From: Flammeovirgaceae bacterium
GTDB taxonomy: Bacteria > Bacteroidota > Bacteroidia > Cytophagales > Cyclobacteriaceae
Length of the DNA: 64,000 nt
Direction of reading: 5' to 3'
Assembly: GCA_015180985.1 (NCBI GenBank)
Contig: CP054185.1
Location: forward strand, 1,178,001-1,242,000
The translations under genes and the position numbers were made by a program. A model generated the notes under the pieces. That model saw only the letters and a list, made by a program, of their open reading frames with translations, was not told the DNA's origin and ran no database searches. How positions within the stretch are numbered: the stretch's first letter is position 1; each line of letters opens with the position of its first letter. Of the stretch, positions 7,807 to 17,720 are shown one piece after another.

Positions 7807-10800
7807 TACCTGATGAGGCTGATTTTTATATTGAGTTTAAATTCGTCCAAGTCCACTTCTGCCGCATCCGGTATGCTGTCTTTTAATTCTAACCGGATGG
7901 CCTGGGTTTCGGTGCGGATGTAATCACTGTATTGTGTTAATGCCGAGGCAACCGTTTCACCGTTCCGCTCTACTTCAATGGCTATTTTATCCAGTACGGC
8001 AAAGCCCAAGTCTTTGCGCAGGTTTTGTACGCGGTTTACAAAGTCGCGCGCAAGGCCTTCGCGCTTCAATTCGTCAGTAAGGGTAATGTCAAGGGCTACC
8101 GTCAGGTCGTTATCGGTGGCAACCGACCACCCCGGAATATCTTCGGAAGAGATGAGCACATCGTCAAGCGCCAGGTTGAACCCATCTTTCACCAGAGCAC
8201 CTTGTTTTTCGATTTGCTGAATATCAGCCTGGGTAAAGGAATTGATCACTGCCGAAACCTCTTTCATCCTGGAGCCATACTGCTTGCCCAGTTTGGCAAA
8301 GTTGGGCTTCACCTTTTTTGTAATCAGGCCGGAAGTATCATCAATGTACTCGATGTGCTTGATGTTCACCTCGGCTTTAATAATTTCTTCCACGCTGCGG
8401 ATGCGGTCGGCAAAACGCGGGTCAAGCACGGGTAAGAGAATTTTTTGCAGCGGGGTACGCACTTTTATCTTGCTGTTCTTGCGCAGCGAATGCACCAGGC
8501 TGCAGATGCGCTGGGCATAATCCATGGAGCGTTCGAGGTCCTGATCCCTGAAGCGTAAGTCGGGTTTAACCAAATCAGTAAGGTGAACTGACTCATGCTG
8601 TAACGGAGTTTTGTTAGCCTTCGCTTTATCGCGGATATTATCCGACAGGTTTTTATACAACCACTCAGCGAAAAATGGCGCAATTGGCGACATGAGTTGC
8701 GCAGTAACCAACAGGCATTGGTACAGGGTTTCGTAAGCCGCTTTTTTGTCTTCAGGCAACTCACCGCGCAGGTTGGGCTGCCAGAAGCGCTTGCGGTTTA
8801 ACCGCACGTACCAGTTCGACAGATGATCGTTTACAAACTCCTGGATGGCGCGGGCTGCGCGGGTAGGTTCATAGTCGGTATACGCTTCGGTAACTTCGGC
8901 AATCAGCGACTGCAGTTTTGAGATGATCCACTTATCGAGATGCGTTAGTTTTTCGAACGACACATTGTTCATTTCATCTTTCACAAAGCCATCAATGTTG
9001 GCATACAGTGCAAAGAATGAATAGGTGTTGAGCAGGGTACCAAAGAATCTGCGTTGTACTTCTACAATACCGTTCAGATCGAATTTCAGGTTTTCCCAGG
9101 GCGGGGCATTCTCAACCATGTACCAGCGCACCAGGTCGGGCCCGAATTGGTTGAGCGTATCGAACGGGTTAATAACGTTGCCCAGCCGTTTCGACATTTT
9201 GTTGCCGTCTTTATCGAGCAACAGGCCGGTGGAGATAACGTTTTTGAAGGCGATGCTGTCGTACAGCAACACAGCAATAGCATGGAGGGTAAAGAACCAC
9301 CCGCGGGTCTGGTCAACGCCTTCGGAAATAAAATCGGCCGGGTAGGCGCCTTTCCAGCCGTCATTGAACGGCATCGGGTCACCTTTCTTCAGCAGTTCAT
9401 GGTTTAATCCCCACTGGGCATAGGGCATGGCGCCTGAATCGAACCACACGTCAATCAGGTCGGGCTCGCGGTACATGGGCTGGCCGGAGGGGCTGACTAA
9501 TACAATTTCATCAACGTAAGGGCGATGCAGGTCAGGTTGCGAGTTACGTGTTGCGTGTTCCGGGTATTTGACTCCTGCTCTCTTTGCTTTTTCAATTTCT
9601 TCCTGAAGTTCCGCCAGCGAACCGATACACGTTTCTTCTTTACCATCTTTTGTACGCCAGATGGGCAGCGGGGTGCCCCAGTAGCGTGAACGCGACAAAT
9701 TCCAATCGACCAGGTTTTCAAGCCAGTTGCCGAAGCGCCCGGTGCCGGTTGATTCGGGTTTCCAGTTGATGGTTTTGTTCAGTTCGGCCATGCGATCTTT
9801 CAGCGCAGTGGTTTTGATGAACCACGAGTCGAGCGGATAGTACAGCACGGGTTTGTCGGTACGCCAGCAGTGCGGGTAGGTGTGCTCGTACTTTTCTACT
9901 TTAAAAGCTTTGTTCTCTTCTTTCAGGATGATGGAGATGATCACATCGGTTGATTTATAATCCGGGTGGCTCTCATCTTCATCGGTATAGTTTTTTACAT
10001 AGAAGTCGTTTTCGGTAAGGGGTTTATGGGTTTTGATTTTATACCGCTCAACACCCTCTTTCAGTTTGGTGCCGATTTCTTTTACAAATTTCCCTTTTCT
10101 GTCAACCGTAGGCACCTCATTACCTGTTTCATCCTTCACCGTAAGCGGAGGAATACCGTATTGTTTGGCTACCCGGAAGTCATCAGCACCAAAAGTAGGT
10201 GAAGTGTGTACCACACCGGTACCGTCTTCGGTGGTTACAAAATCACCGGCTACAACCTGAAAGGCCTTGTCGGCATCGTACAACGGCTGGATGTACGGCA
10301 TGAGTTGTTCGTACGAAATACCGACTACTTGTTTACCGGCAAACGCCTGAGCAACCTTCCACGGAATAACCTTGTCGCCCGGTTTGTAGGTTTGCAGATC
10401 AAGGTCTTTTCCTTTTTCTGAAAAGTATTTTTGGACTAAATCCCTGGCCAGCACAACACTTATTGGCTGGTGGGTGTATGCGTTAAATGTATCAATCTGT
10501 ACGTATTGAATTTTTTCACCAACGGCCAAGGCTGTGTTTGAAGGAAGTGTCCAGGGTGTTGTAGTCCAGGCCAAAACATACACCCCCCTCTGTCCCCCTT
10601 CAAGGGGGGGTGTTACCGGGGTGAATAAAAACTCCGATTTAGCATCCCGCTTTACTTTAAACTGCGCGACCACCGAAATGTCCTTTACGTTTTTGTAAGT
10701 GCCGGGCAAATTCAGTTCGTGCGAGCTTAATCCGGTGCCGGCTGCGGGCGAGAAGGGCTGGATGGTGTACCCTTTATACAACAGGCCCTTGTCATAAAAC

Positions 10801-11300
10801 TGTTTGAGAATCCACCAAAGTGTTTCAATGTAGTTTGAGTCGTAGGTGATGTAGGGATCGTCCAGGTCAACCCAGTAGCCCATCTTCATAGTCAGGTCAT
10901 CCCACTGATCTTTATACATCATCACCGTTTCTTTGCACTTGCGGTTGTAGTCTTCAATGGAGATTTTCTTGCCGATGTCGTCTTTGGTAATGCCCAGTTG
11001 TTTTTCAACCTGCAGTTCAACGGGCAGGCCGTGGGTATCCCACCCGCCTTTGCGTTTTACCTGGTAGCCCTGCAGCGTTTTAAACCGGCAGAAGATGTCT
11101 TTAATGGTACGCGCCATGACGTGGTGAATGCCGGGCGTACCGTTGGCTGAAGGGGGGCCTTCGTAAAACGTAAAAGTGGGGGCGCCTTCGCGGTTTGCTA
11201 CTGATTGCTCAAATATTTTTTCGGATTTCCAGAAATTCAGGATATCGGAAGCCAGTTGGGCGTAGTTCAGGTCTGCAGGTTCCTTATAGGTTTTTGCCAT
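7806..11300 (-). CDS. ileS: Isoleucyl-tRNA synthetase (eukaryote-like type), with repeat-derived insertions
   Basis: Class I synthetase charging tRNA-Ile, 1164 residues. The HIGH-equivalent is in SANGTPGIHH (residues 51-60) and KMSKR at about 700 is the second signature. The editing domain carries AWTTTPWTLPSN. Two short segments look foreign. Residues ~230-241 read PVTPPLEGGQRGV and are encoded by the C/G-rich palindrome at 10580-10613. Residues ~580-589 (EHATRNSQ) are encoded by four degenerate 7-bp units at 9536-9563. Both keep the frame and sit at positions that look like variable surface loops, so the enzyme is presumably active. Translationally coupled to lspA. Confidence 0.95.
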   Translation of the reverse strand: MAKTYKEPADLNYAQLASDILNFWKSEKIFEQSVANREGAPTFTFYEGPPSANGTPGIHHVMARTIKDIFCRFKTLQGYQVKRKGGWDTHGLPVELQVEKQLGITKDDIGKKISIEDYNRKCKETVMMYKDQWDDLTMKMGYWVDLDDPYITYDSNYIETLWWILKQFYDKGLLYKGYTIQPFSPAAGTGLSSHELNLPGTYKNVKDISVVAQFKVKRDAKSEFLFTPVTPPLEGGQRGVYVLAWTTTPWTLPSNTALAVGEKIQYVQIDTFNAYTHQPISVVLARDLVQKYFSEKGKDLDLQTYKPGDKVIPWKVAQAFAGKQVVGISYEQLMPYIQPLYDADKAFQVVAGDFVTTEDGTGVVHTSPTFGADDFRVAKQYGIPPLTVKDETGNEVPTVDRKGKFVKEIGTKLKEGVERYKIKTHKPLTENDFYVKNYTDEDESHPDYKSTDVIISIILKEENKAFKVEKYEHTYPHCWRTDKPVLYYPLDSWFIKTTALKDRMAELNKTINWKPESTGTGRFGNWLENLVDWNLSRSRYWGTPLPIWRTKDGKEETCIGSLAELQEEIEKAKRAGVKYPEHATRNSQPDLHRPYVDEIVLVSPSGQPMYREPDLIDVWFDSGAMPYAQWGLNHELLKKGDPMPFNDGWKGAYPADFISEGVDQTRGWFFTLHAIAVLLYDSIAFKNVISTGLLLDKDGNKMSKRLGNVINPFDTLNQFGPDLVRWYMVENAPPWENLKFDLNGIVEVQRRFFGTLLNTYSFFALYANIDGFVKDEMNNVSFEKLTHLDKWIISKLQSLIAEVTEAYTDYEPTRAARAIQEFVNDHLSNWYVRLNRKRFWQPNLRGELPEDKKAAYETLYQCLLVTAQLMSPIAPFFAEWLYKNLSDNIRDKAKANKTPLQHESVHLTDLVKPDLRFRDQDLERSMDYAQRICSLVHSLRKNSKIKVRTPLQKILLPVLDPRFADRIRSVEEIIKAEVNIKHIEYIDDTSGLITKKVKPNFAKLGKQYGSRMKEVSAVINSFTQADIQQIEKQGALVKDGFNLALDDVLISSEDIPGWSVATDNDLTVALDITLTDELKREGLARDFVNRVQNLRKDLGFAVLDKIAIEVERNGETVASALTQYSDYIRTETQAIRLELKDSIPDAAEVDLDEFKLNIKISLIR
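9536..9563. repeat. Degenerate 7-bp tandem repeat inside ileS
   Basis: Four consecutive units GTTGCGA, GTTACGT, GTTGCGT and GTTCCGG lie in the codons for a variable loop just before the conserved DLHRPYVDEI segment of IleS. Similar strings occur in Cytophagales intergenic DNA as far as I recall; this needs a genome search. Confidence 0.5.
10580..10613. repeat. C/G-rich palindromic repeat inserted in frame in ileS
   Basis: Outer arms ACACCCCCC (10580-10588) and GGGGGGTGT (10605-10613) are perfectly complementary. Inside them CCCCCTT and AAGGGGG form a second palindrome around one base. Read on the minus strand it gives TPPLEGGQRG. It has the look of a mobile palindromic element of the kind that also appears in intergenic regions. 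Confidence 0.75.
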
Positions 11301-11385
11301 TGTTAAAATGCCGCTACTACCGGTTGATTTTCAATAAAATAAGGCAGCAAAGATAATGACGAAATCCGAATGGCGATGCGGGCCG

Positions 11386-13803
11386 CTATTCGGCAGCCGG
11401 GTGGCGGTTATGGATTTTTATTTTGCTCAGGTCAATGGATTCGTCTTCCTCTTCGGTATAGAAATTGGCATCCACATCGTCAATCAGCAGGTGTTCACCG
11501 GTTTTGGGTTTCGATTTATCGAACGTTAAGATCAGCACCGGAAGCAATATCAGGTTGGTTAACATGGAGATAAGCAGGGTAGTGGATGTAAGCAGCCCCA
11601 ACGCGATTGTTCCGCCAAAGGAAGAGAAAGCAAAGATGATAAAACCGGCAAATAGAACTACCGATGTATAAACCATACTCTTACCAATTTCCAGGATGGT
11701 ATTGCTTACAGCTACCGGAATAAAGAATTTCCGGGCATGTAACTCCTGGCGGTACTTGGCCAGGAAGTGGATGGAATAGTCAACCGAGATGCCGAATGTG
11801 ATGCTGAAGATTAGCACCGTGCTGGGCTTTAGCGGGATGTTGAAGTACCCCATCAGCCCCGCGGTAATCATCATGGGAATGATATTGGGGATGAGTGCGA
11901 TGAAAATCATGCGGAGGTTGGCAAAGAGAAACCCCATGGTGATGGCAATAAGGGCGAAGGCAAGTAACAAACTACCTTTGAGGTTGGTAATCAGAAACGA
12001 ATTGCCTTTGATGAAGAGCGGAGTGGTGCCGGTTACTTTAACGGAAATGCCGGTACCGGTAAAGATGCTGTCAATTTCCGGCTTAATTACGCGGTTGATA
12101 AGCGAATCCATTTTATCCGATCCGATATCAGCCACCTGCAGCGAAATACGCATAACCTGCAGCGAGGAGTCAACAAACGAATTGAACAACCCGCTGTTGT
12201 CGCTCTGGCCTTTCAGGTAGGGCAGGATAAAATTCCGCTCGCGGTTGTCGGGCAAAGAATACCGTGCGGGATTGTTGTTGTAAAAAGCCTGCTTGGCCGC
12301 TTTAACAAAACTCACTATGGATACCGGTTTGGAAAGCGCTGGCTGTGCTTCCAGAAATTTTTCAAATTCATCAATCTTTTGCAGGTTTTTTACATCAATA
12401 ACGCCCCTGCGTTTACCGGTGTCCACCACCATTTCCAGCGGCATTACTCCGCTGAAGTTTTCTTCAAAAAAGAGGAGGTCCTTTTTAACCACGCTTTCTT
12501 CGGGCAGGTCATCCACCATGTACGATACGCTGTGAATGCGCATCATGCCCACCCCGGCAAAGAATACAATCACTACCGTGGAGATTGAAATCCCAAGTCG
12601 CTGCCGGTGTACCTGCACGTCAATAAAGTTGAGGGCCTTATCCAGCACCTTCAGGTCAAGGTGCTTAAGGTGTTTTTCGGATGGCGGGGGCATCCACGAA
12701 AAGAAACCCGGAATCAGAATCAAACTCACCACAAAGGTTGCCATCACGTTAATGCCGGCCACGATACCAAACTCGCGCAGCACGGTTATGTCGGCCGTAA
12801 GCAACACCAGAAAACCGATGGCGGTAGTCAGGTTGGTGAGGAAGGTGGCCATGCCGATTTTACGGATAACCCGGCTGATGGCGAGTAATTTATTGCCATG
12901 TGCAGCATATTCGGCATGGTACTTATTGGTAAGGTAAATGGCGTTGGGGATGCCGATAACCACAATAATAGGCGGCAGCATACCGCTAAGCAGGGTAATT
13001 TTGAATCCGAGCAGTTCAATGCTTCCTAATACCCACACTACCACGATACCAATAACCACCAGCGGAAATATCATGGCGCGGACCGACCGGAAGAAGAGCA
13101 GCAGGATGATGCCTGTAACAACAACCGAAAGTGCCAGAAAGAGTTTCAGTTCATTGTTTACCTGCTGGGCAATTACCGAGCGTACAAACGGCAGGCCGGC
13201 ATAGTGCAACTGTATTCCTGTAGCGCGTGTAAATTGTTCGCCCTTTTCTACAATTTCGTTGGTAAGGCCTATTCGCTTATCGGAGTTTAAGGTTTCTTTC
13301 TTAACCGATATAAGTACGGCAATGGCTCCGTTGGTTTCGTTTACAATCTGGCCGATATAAAATCTTTGCTTTTCAGCTTCTTTCAGCAAACTATCCAGTT
13401 CGTGCTGGCTGGTGATTTTACGCTGAAAGATGTCTTGAAGAACAAATTGTTTGCGGGCCGTGTCTTTCACCATCATTTTAATCTGCGGCAACGAAATCAC
13501 TTCGTTCACACCGTCAATCCATTTTACGGCAACACAAAATTCGCGGAGCTTCTCGAACTTCCTGTACTCAAAAATGCTGCTGTCTTTAAGGCCTACGGCT
13601 ATAATGTTGCCGTCTTCCCCAAACTGCTTTCTAAATTCGTTGAAATAAATCTGCTCCGGGTCGTGGGCGGGCACCGTTCCCCTGAAATCATAACTAAGTT
13701 CGGCTTTGCGGGCATGAAATGCCATGAATACAGTAATAACCAGAATGATCAGGCTAAGCGGAAGCTTGTATTTAATGATAAAATGGGCAATGACAGTCCA
13801 CAT
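11386..13803 (-). CDS. RND-superfamily (MMPL-type) exporter
   Basis: An 805-residue inner-membrane protein with the duplicated RND layout. There is one membrane helix near residues 12-28 and a large periplasmic loop, then five helices at about 230-385. A second copy follows, with a helix near 410-430, a second loop, and helices at about 610-770 including SITFGISVDYSIHFLAKY. This is the MMPL/'predicted exporter' group that moves lipids, hopanoids or other hydrophobic compounds using the proton gradient. No partner membrane-fusion protein or outer-membrane channel is beside it, so the substrate is unknown. The acidic cytoplasmic tail (EEEDESIDLSKIK) is typical of the Bacteroidota version. Confidence 0.85.
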   Translation of the reverse strand: MWTVIAHFIIKYKLPLSLIILVITVFMAFHARKAELSYDFRGTVPAHDPEQIYFNEFRKQFGEDGNIIAVGLKDSSIFEYRKFEKLREFCVAVKWIDGVNEVISLPQIKMMVKDTARKQFVLQDIFQRKITSQHELDSLLKEAEKQRFYIGQIVNETNGAIAVLISVKKETLNSDKRIGLTNEIVEKGEQFTRATGIQLHYAGLPFVRSVIAQQVNNELKLFLALSVVVTGIILLLFFRSVRAMIFPLVVIGIVVVWVLGSIELLGFKITLLSGMLPPIIVVIGIPNAIYLTNKYHAEYAAHGNKLLAISRVIRKIGMATFLTNLTTAIGFLVLLTADITVLREFGIVAGINVMATFVVSLILIPGFFSWMPPPSEKHLKHLDLKVLDKALNFIDVQVHRQRLGISISTVVIVFFAGVGMMRIHSVSYMVDDLPEESVVKKDLLFFEENFSGVMPLEMVVDTGKRRGVIDVKNLQKIDEFEKFLEAQPALSKPVSIVSFVKAAKQAFYNNNPARYSLPDNRERNFILPYLKGQSDNSGLFNSFVDSSLQVMRISLQVADIGSDKMDSLINRVIKPEIDSIFTGTGISVKVTGTTPLFIKGNSFLITNLKGSLLLAFALIAITMGFLFANLRMIFIALIPNIIPMMITAGLMGYFNIPLKPSTVLIFSITFGISVDYSIHFLAKYRQELHARKFFIPVAVSNTILEIGKSMVYTSVVLFAGFIIFAFSSFGGTIALGLLTSTTLLISMLTNLILLPVLILTFDKSKPKTGEHLLIDDVDANFYTEEEDESIDLSKIKIHNRHPAAE

Positions 13804-13855
13804 GGGTAGGCAATAAAGGTTTCAAAACTAAGGATTTTTAAACGAGGAGGTTAGG

Positions 13856-14665
13856 TTATTTCTGATCACCGGTTAATACCAGCGGATCCTGGTTAAGCAG
13901 TTTGGCCAGTACTTCATAAAGCTGGGGCAGGGCCGTTTTAAATTCCTGCGGGCGTTCAAAAAAATTTTCAACGGCTACCGAAAAAAATTCATGTTCATTG
14001 GTGCAGGCATAGGGCCTGAAGAAAAGCAATTCCGGATCGGCCTCATGACAGATACGGTATGCATACGCATCAAACTTGTTGAGTAACTCCTCATCAAAAA
14101 ACCGGTATTCATCATTGCGAATCAGGTTTTCCAGGCGCAGGGCATGGGCCAGTTCGTGCAGGCCTACGTTAATGGCATCGGTAGGATGAACCAGGTAGCC
14201 ATCCACAAAACTTTTCCACGACAGTACAATCAGATGATAGGCGGGGTTTACCTCTCCTTTATGGAAGCGCTTGGTAATGGAAGAATAATAGTTATCCGGA
14301 TAGATAACGATGCCGATAAAGTGCTGCAGGTAAACACGAGGCAGGCCGAACGTGAGTTGCACCGCACAGGCGCTGATCATCACCTTCATCTCATCGGTTA
14401 CGGTGTCGAACTGGCGGGGTATCCATTTTTTCGAAAGGATAAAATAGAGCAGTTTTTGTTCGAATGAATGGCGATTTCCGGAAGATAGCTTTTTATAGTA
14501 TGGAAAATATCTGTTCAGTATGTCACGGTATCCGGCCGGAAAGGGTAAAACGGCCGAACGCAGGGGTGCAGCCGCCCGGCCAGCCGCCCGGTAGGCCTCT
14601 TCAACCTGTGTGCGATATTGATAGATAATGGATACAACACCAACCAAAATGATGATGGTAATCAT
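13856..14665 (-). CDS. MtfA-like zinc metallopeptidase (M90 family)
   Basis: A 269-residue protein with an N-terminal membrane helix (residues 2-16) and the zinc motif HELAH at 170-174. A Glu-rich segment (NEHEFFSVAVENFF) further downstream resembles the remaining MtfA active-site region. In E. coli MtfA is a cytosolic peptidase that interacts with the glucose regulator Mlc; here the membrane anchor and phylum suggest a different role. The start lies 8 bases after the glyS stop, so the two are probably cotranscribed. Confidence 0.75.
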   Translation of the reverse strand: MITIIILVGVVSIIYQYRTQVEEAYRAAGRAAAPLRSAVLPFPAGYRDILNRYFPYYKKLSSGNRHSFEQKLLYFILSKKWIPRQFDTVTDEMKVMISACAVQLTFGLPRVYLQHFIGIVIYPDNYYSSITKRFHKGEVNPAYHLIVLSWKSFVDGYLVHPTDAINVGLHELAHALRLENLIRNDEYRFFDEELLNKFDAYAYRICHEADPELLFFRPYACTNEHEFFSVAVENFFERPQEFKTALPQLYEVLAKLLNQDPLVLTGDQK

Positions 14666-14673
14666 TGGTTGTT

Positions 14674-16230
14674 TTAAATCTTTTTCAGAATGGTGTTAAT
14701 AGAACATGCCTCGGTGAGTTTCGCTTTCAAGGCAGCGACCGGAATCCGTTCCTGTTGCAGGGTGTCGCGATTGCGAATGGTAACGGTGTCATCCTGCAAG
14801 GTTTGGTGATCAATGGTAATGCAATACGGTGTGCCGATGGCATCCTGCCTGCGGTACCTGCGCCCGATGGTGTCTTTGTCTTCGTAGTAACACCGAAGGT
14901 CAAACTTCAGGTCATTCATAATGGCTTGTGCTTTTTCGGGCAGGCCGTCCTTCTTCACCAGGGGCAATACCGCCACTTTATTCGGAGCAAGTGCCGGAGG
15001 TATGCGCAGCACAACCCGCTCTCCGCCTTCTTCGCCATCGCGGGTAACCCTTTCTTCTTTGTAGGCGGTTGACAGCACCGCAAGGAACATCCGGTCTAAC
15101 CCTATGGAGGTTTCAATTACATAGGGTATATAACTTTGATTGGTTTCCGGATCAAAATACTGAAGTTTTTTACCGGAGAATTTTTCGTGATTTTTTAAAT
15201 CGAAATCGGTGCGCGAGTGTATTCCTTCAAGTTCCTTAAAGCCCATCGGGAAGTTAAACTGGATGTCGCAGGCGGCATTTGCGTAGTGGGCCAGGTTGAG
15301 GTGGTCGTGGAAGCGGTAGTTAGGGTCACCCAGTCCCAGCGCTTTGTGCCAGCGCATCCGTTTTTCTTTCCAGAATTCATACCATTGCATCTCTTCGCCC
15401 GGCTTTACAAAAAACTGCATTTCCATCTGCTCGAACTCGCGCATGCGGAAGATGAATTGCCGGGCAATGATTTCGTTGCGGAAGGCTTTACCGATTTGTG
15501 CAATGCCGAACGGGATTTTCATCCGGCCGGTTTTCTGCACGTTTAAGAAGTTTACAAAAATGCCTTGGGCGGTTTCGGGCCGCAGGTAAATTTTATTGGC
15601 GTCTTCGGCCAGCGAACCCATTTCGGTGGAGAACATCAGGTTAAACTGCCGCACGTCCGTCCAGTTGCGTGAGCCTGATACCGGATCGGCAATCTCCAGA
15701 TCGATGATTAATTGTTTGAGTTCAGTCAGATCAGATTTTTCCATGGCCGCCTTAAGCCGTTCGTTGAAAGCATCGGCTTTCTTTTGGTTTTCAACCACCC
15801 GCGGGTTGGTGGTTACAAACATCTGCCGATCGAATGATTCGCCAAACCGTTTGGCGGCTTTTTCAACTTCTTTTTCAATTTTCTCTTCCAGTTTGGCAAT
15901 GCCGTCTTCAATCAACGTATCGGCACGGTACCTTTTTTTCGAATCCTTGTTGTCAATCAGCGGATCATTAAAGGCATCCACGTGGCCGGAGGCCTTCCAG
16001 GTGGTGGGGTGCATAAAAATAGCGGCATCAATACCCACAATATTCTCATGCAGCATGGTCATGAACTTCCACCAGTACTCCTTAATGTTGTTTTTCAGCT
16101 CGGCTCCGTTCTGGCCGTAGTCATACACTGCGCTCAGACCATCATAAATCTCGCTGGAAGGAAAAATAAACCCATACTCTTTGGAATGGGAGATGATGTT
16201 CTTAAAAAGGTTGTCCTCTTGGCTTGCCAT
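14674..16230 (-). CDS. glyS: Glycyl-tRNA synthetase, alpha-2 dimeric type
   Basis: Class II synthetase of the single-chain (eukaryote/archaea-like) type, 518 residues. Motif 2 (FRNEIIARQFIFRMREFEQ) is near residue 250, preceded by LRPETAQGIF. Motif 3 (ETSIGLDRMFLAVL) is near 375, followed by the anticodon-binding domain (LAPNKVAVLPL to the C-terminus). It charges tRNA-Gly in the cytoplasm. It lies 41 bases downstream of the histidine kinase gene on the same strand. Confidence 0.94.
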   Translation of the reverse strand: MASQEDNLFKNIISHSKEYGFIFPSSEIYDGLSAVYDYGQNGAELKNNIKEYWWKFMTMLHENIVGIDAAIFMHPTTWKASGHVDAFNDPLIDNKDSKKRYRADTLIEDGIAKLEEKIEKEVEKAAKRFGESFDRQMFVTTNPRVVENQKKADAFNERLKAAMEKSDLTELKQLIIDLEIADPVSGSRNWTDVRQFNLMFSTEMGSLAEDANKIYLRPETAQGIFVNFLNVQKTGRMKIPFGIAQIGKAFRNEIIARQFIFRMREFEQMEMQFFVKPGEEMQWYEFWKEKRMRWHKALGLGDPNYRFHDHLNLAHYANAACDIQFNFPMGFKELEGIHSRTDFDLKNHEKFSGKKLQYFDPETNQSYIPYVIETSIGLDRMFLAVLSTAYKEERVTRDGEEGGERVVLRIPPALAPNKVAVLPLVKKDGLPEKAQAIMNDLKFDLRCYYEDKDTIGRRYRRQDAIGTPYCITIDHQTLQDDTVTIRNRDTLQQERIPVAALKAKLTEACSINTILKKI

Positions 16231-16271
16231 AAGGACGCAAATATAAGACTTGGCCGAAGAACGAAAGGAGG

Positions 16272-17570
16272 TTACCCTTCCACCTGCCGTACAGGCAATG
16301 TAACCGAGAAGGTGCTTCCCTGGCGGGGTACCGAGTGGAGTTGCACAGAGCCCGACAGTTTGCCGACCGTTTCTTTTACGATATAAAGGCCAAGTCCTGA
16401 ACCCTGCGATGACTCGTTGCCGCGGTAAAACATATCGAACACCCGTTTTTGAATTTCGGGAGCAATGCCCTGCCCGTTGTCTTCAATGTGGAAGGAGAAT
16501 GAATCCTGGGTAACCTGGTGATAAAGCCTGATGTGCCGTTGCTCTTTACGGTAATCGTGGTACCGGATGGCGTTGCTGAGCAGGTTGGTTAAAACCACAC
16601 GAAGCCTCCGTACATCGTTTTCAATGGTCAGCGATTCGGGCAATTCGTTGATAAACCGGATGCCCTGTGCTTCGGTGCTGTATCGGAGCGATTCCCAAAC
16701 CTCTTGCGCAAGCTGGTGCATGTTGATTGTTTCGAAAGCAATTTTCAGCCGGTTGTTCCGGGAATAATCGGTTATATCTTTAATAAAACTATCAAGCGAT
16801 TTAACCCGTGCATTCATCATGCCGAGGTACTTGCGTACTTCCTCCGGATTGGGGTTGTTAACAGACAAGTTTATCAATCCGCTTACGGAAGCCAACGGAG
16901 CGCGCAGATCATGCGAGGTGCTGTACACAAACCGGTCGAGTTCTTCATTGACTTTCTGAAGCAGGCGGTTGCTTTCGCGCAGGTCCCGGCCATATTGGTG
17001 GTTGATGCTGATCATCAGGTAAACGGCAACCAGCGTGGATGGAAATGCAAACGAAAAATTAATGGCGATGCTCATTTGAATGCCCTCCTCAGAGTAATCG
17101 CGGTAAGGCAACAACGTAAAGTCCGTTCCGAAAGAAATAGCAAAAAGAAGGAAGCTGAAGGTGCCGAAGGCAAGCGCAATGTTACGCTGGTTGTAATTGA
17201 AAACAGCAAAGGCACCAATGGCCACCGGAATGAAATACACAAACGCTCCGGTTGCATTGCTTTCGCTTGAAGCAAGCAGAAAAACCAGCACATTAAGCGT
17301 TGGAAACAAGAAGTAGTTGGCTACGCAGTGATCGCCAATCCGATGGAGGTATAATACAATAGTTAGCATGCCCAACGCACCAACATATAATGGAGTTACT
17401 ATAAGTACTCCAAAGTAAACATCAAGTATCAGGTAAATTGAAATGACTACCATAGCCAGCAGGGCGAACTGTCCGGAAAGCATTACTTGCCGGTATTCAC
17501 CCCACGATTCGATGTACGTGTTTTTGCCGATTATGAAATTGCGGATGGCGCGCTTCATACTTTTTAACAT
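16272..17570 (-). CDS. Membrane sensor histidine kinase
   Basis: 432 residues from the ATG at 17570; ATG 17558 is an equal candidate, and a longer frame reaches 17636 without better support. About six hydrophobic segments fill the first 180 residues as the sensor. Then come the dimerisation/phosphoacceptor box FVYSTSHDLRAPLASVSG (His near 220), the N box LTNLLSNAIRYHD, and the G boxes IEDNGQGI and GSGLGLYIV of the HATPase domain. No response regulator is adjacent, so it is an orphan kinase here. The signal sensed is not visible from the sequence. Confidence 0.85.
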   Translation of the reverse strand: MLKSMKRAIRNFIIGKNTYIESWGEYRQVMLSGQFALLAMVVISIYLILDVYFGVLIVTPLYVGALGMLTIVLYLHRIGDHCVANYFLFPTLNVLVFLLASSESNATGAFVYFIPVAIGAFAVFNYNQRNIALAFGTFSFLLFAISFGTDFTLLPYRDYSEEGIQMSIAINFSFAFPSTLVAVYLMISINHQYGRDLRESNRLLQKVNEELDRFVYSTSHDLRAPLASVSGLINLSVNNPNPEEVRKYLGMMNARVKSLDSFIKDITDYSRNNRLKIAFETINMHQLAQEVWESLRYSTEAQGIRFINELPESLTIENDVRRLRVVLTNLLSNAIRYHDYRKEQRHIRLYHQVTQDSFSFHIEDNGQGIAPEIQKRVFDMFYRGNESSQGSGLGLYIVKETVGKLSGSVQLHSVPRQGSTFSVTLPVRQVEG

Positions 17571-17720
17571 GCTGCAAAAGTACCGGGCTGTTTCCAGTGG
17601 GATGAACGGTTCTTGGGCCGGATATAAGGGATGCAAGATTTTATGCAGCTTTTACTAAAACCGTAAAATGGCCTTTATTCAGCCTGTTTTGGAAGGTAAA
17701 AAGCCTTATTTTGTCGGTCT

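Noticed and set aside
8025-8435. 136-residue plus-strand ORF opposite ileS
   Set aside because: Antisense of conserved ileS codons without family features.
15596-16120. 174-residue plus-strand ORF opposite glyS
   Set aside because: Shadow: Ser/Leu-rich translation of the glyS complement with no recognisable motif.
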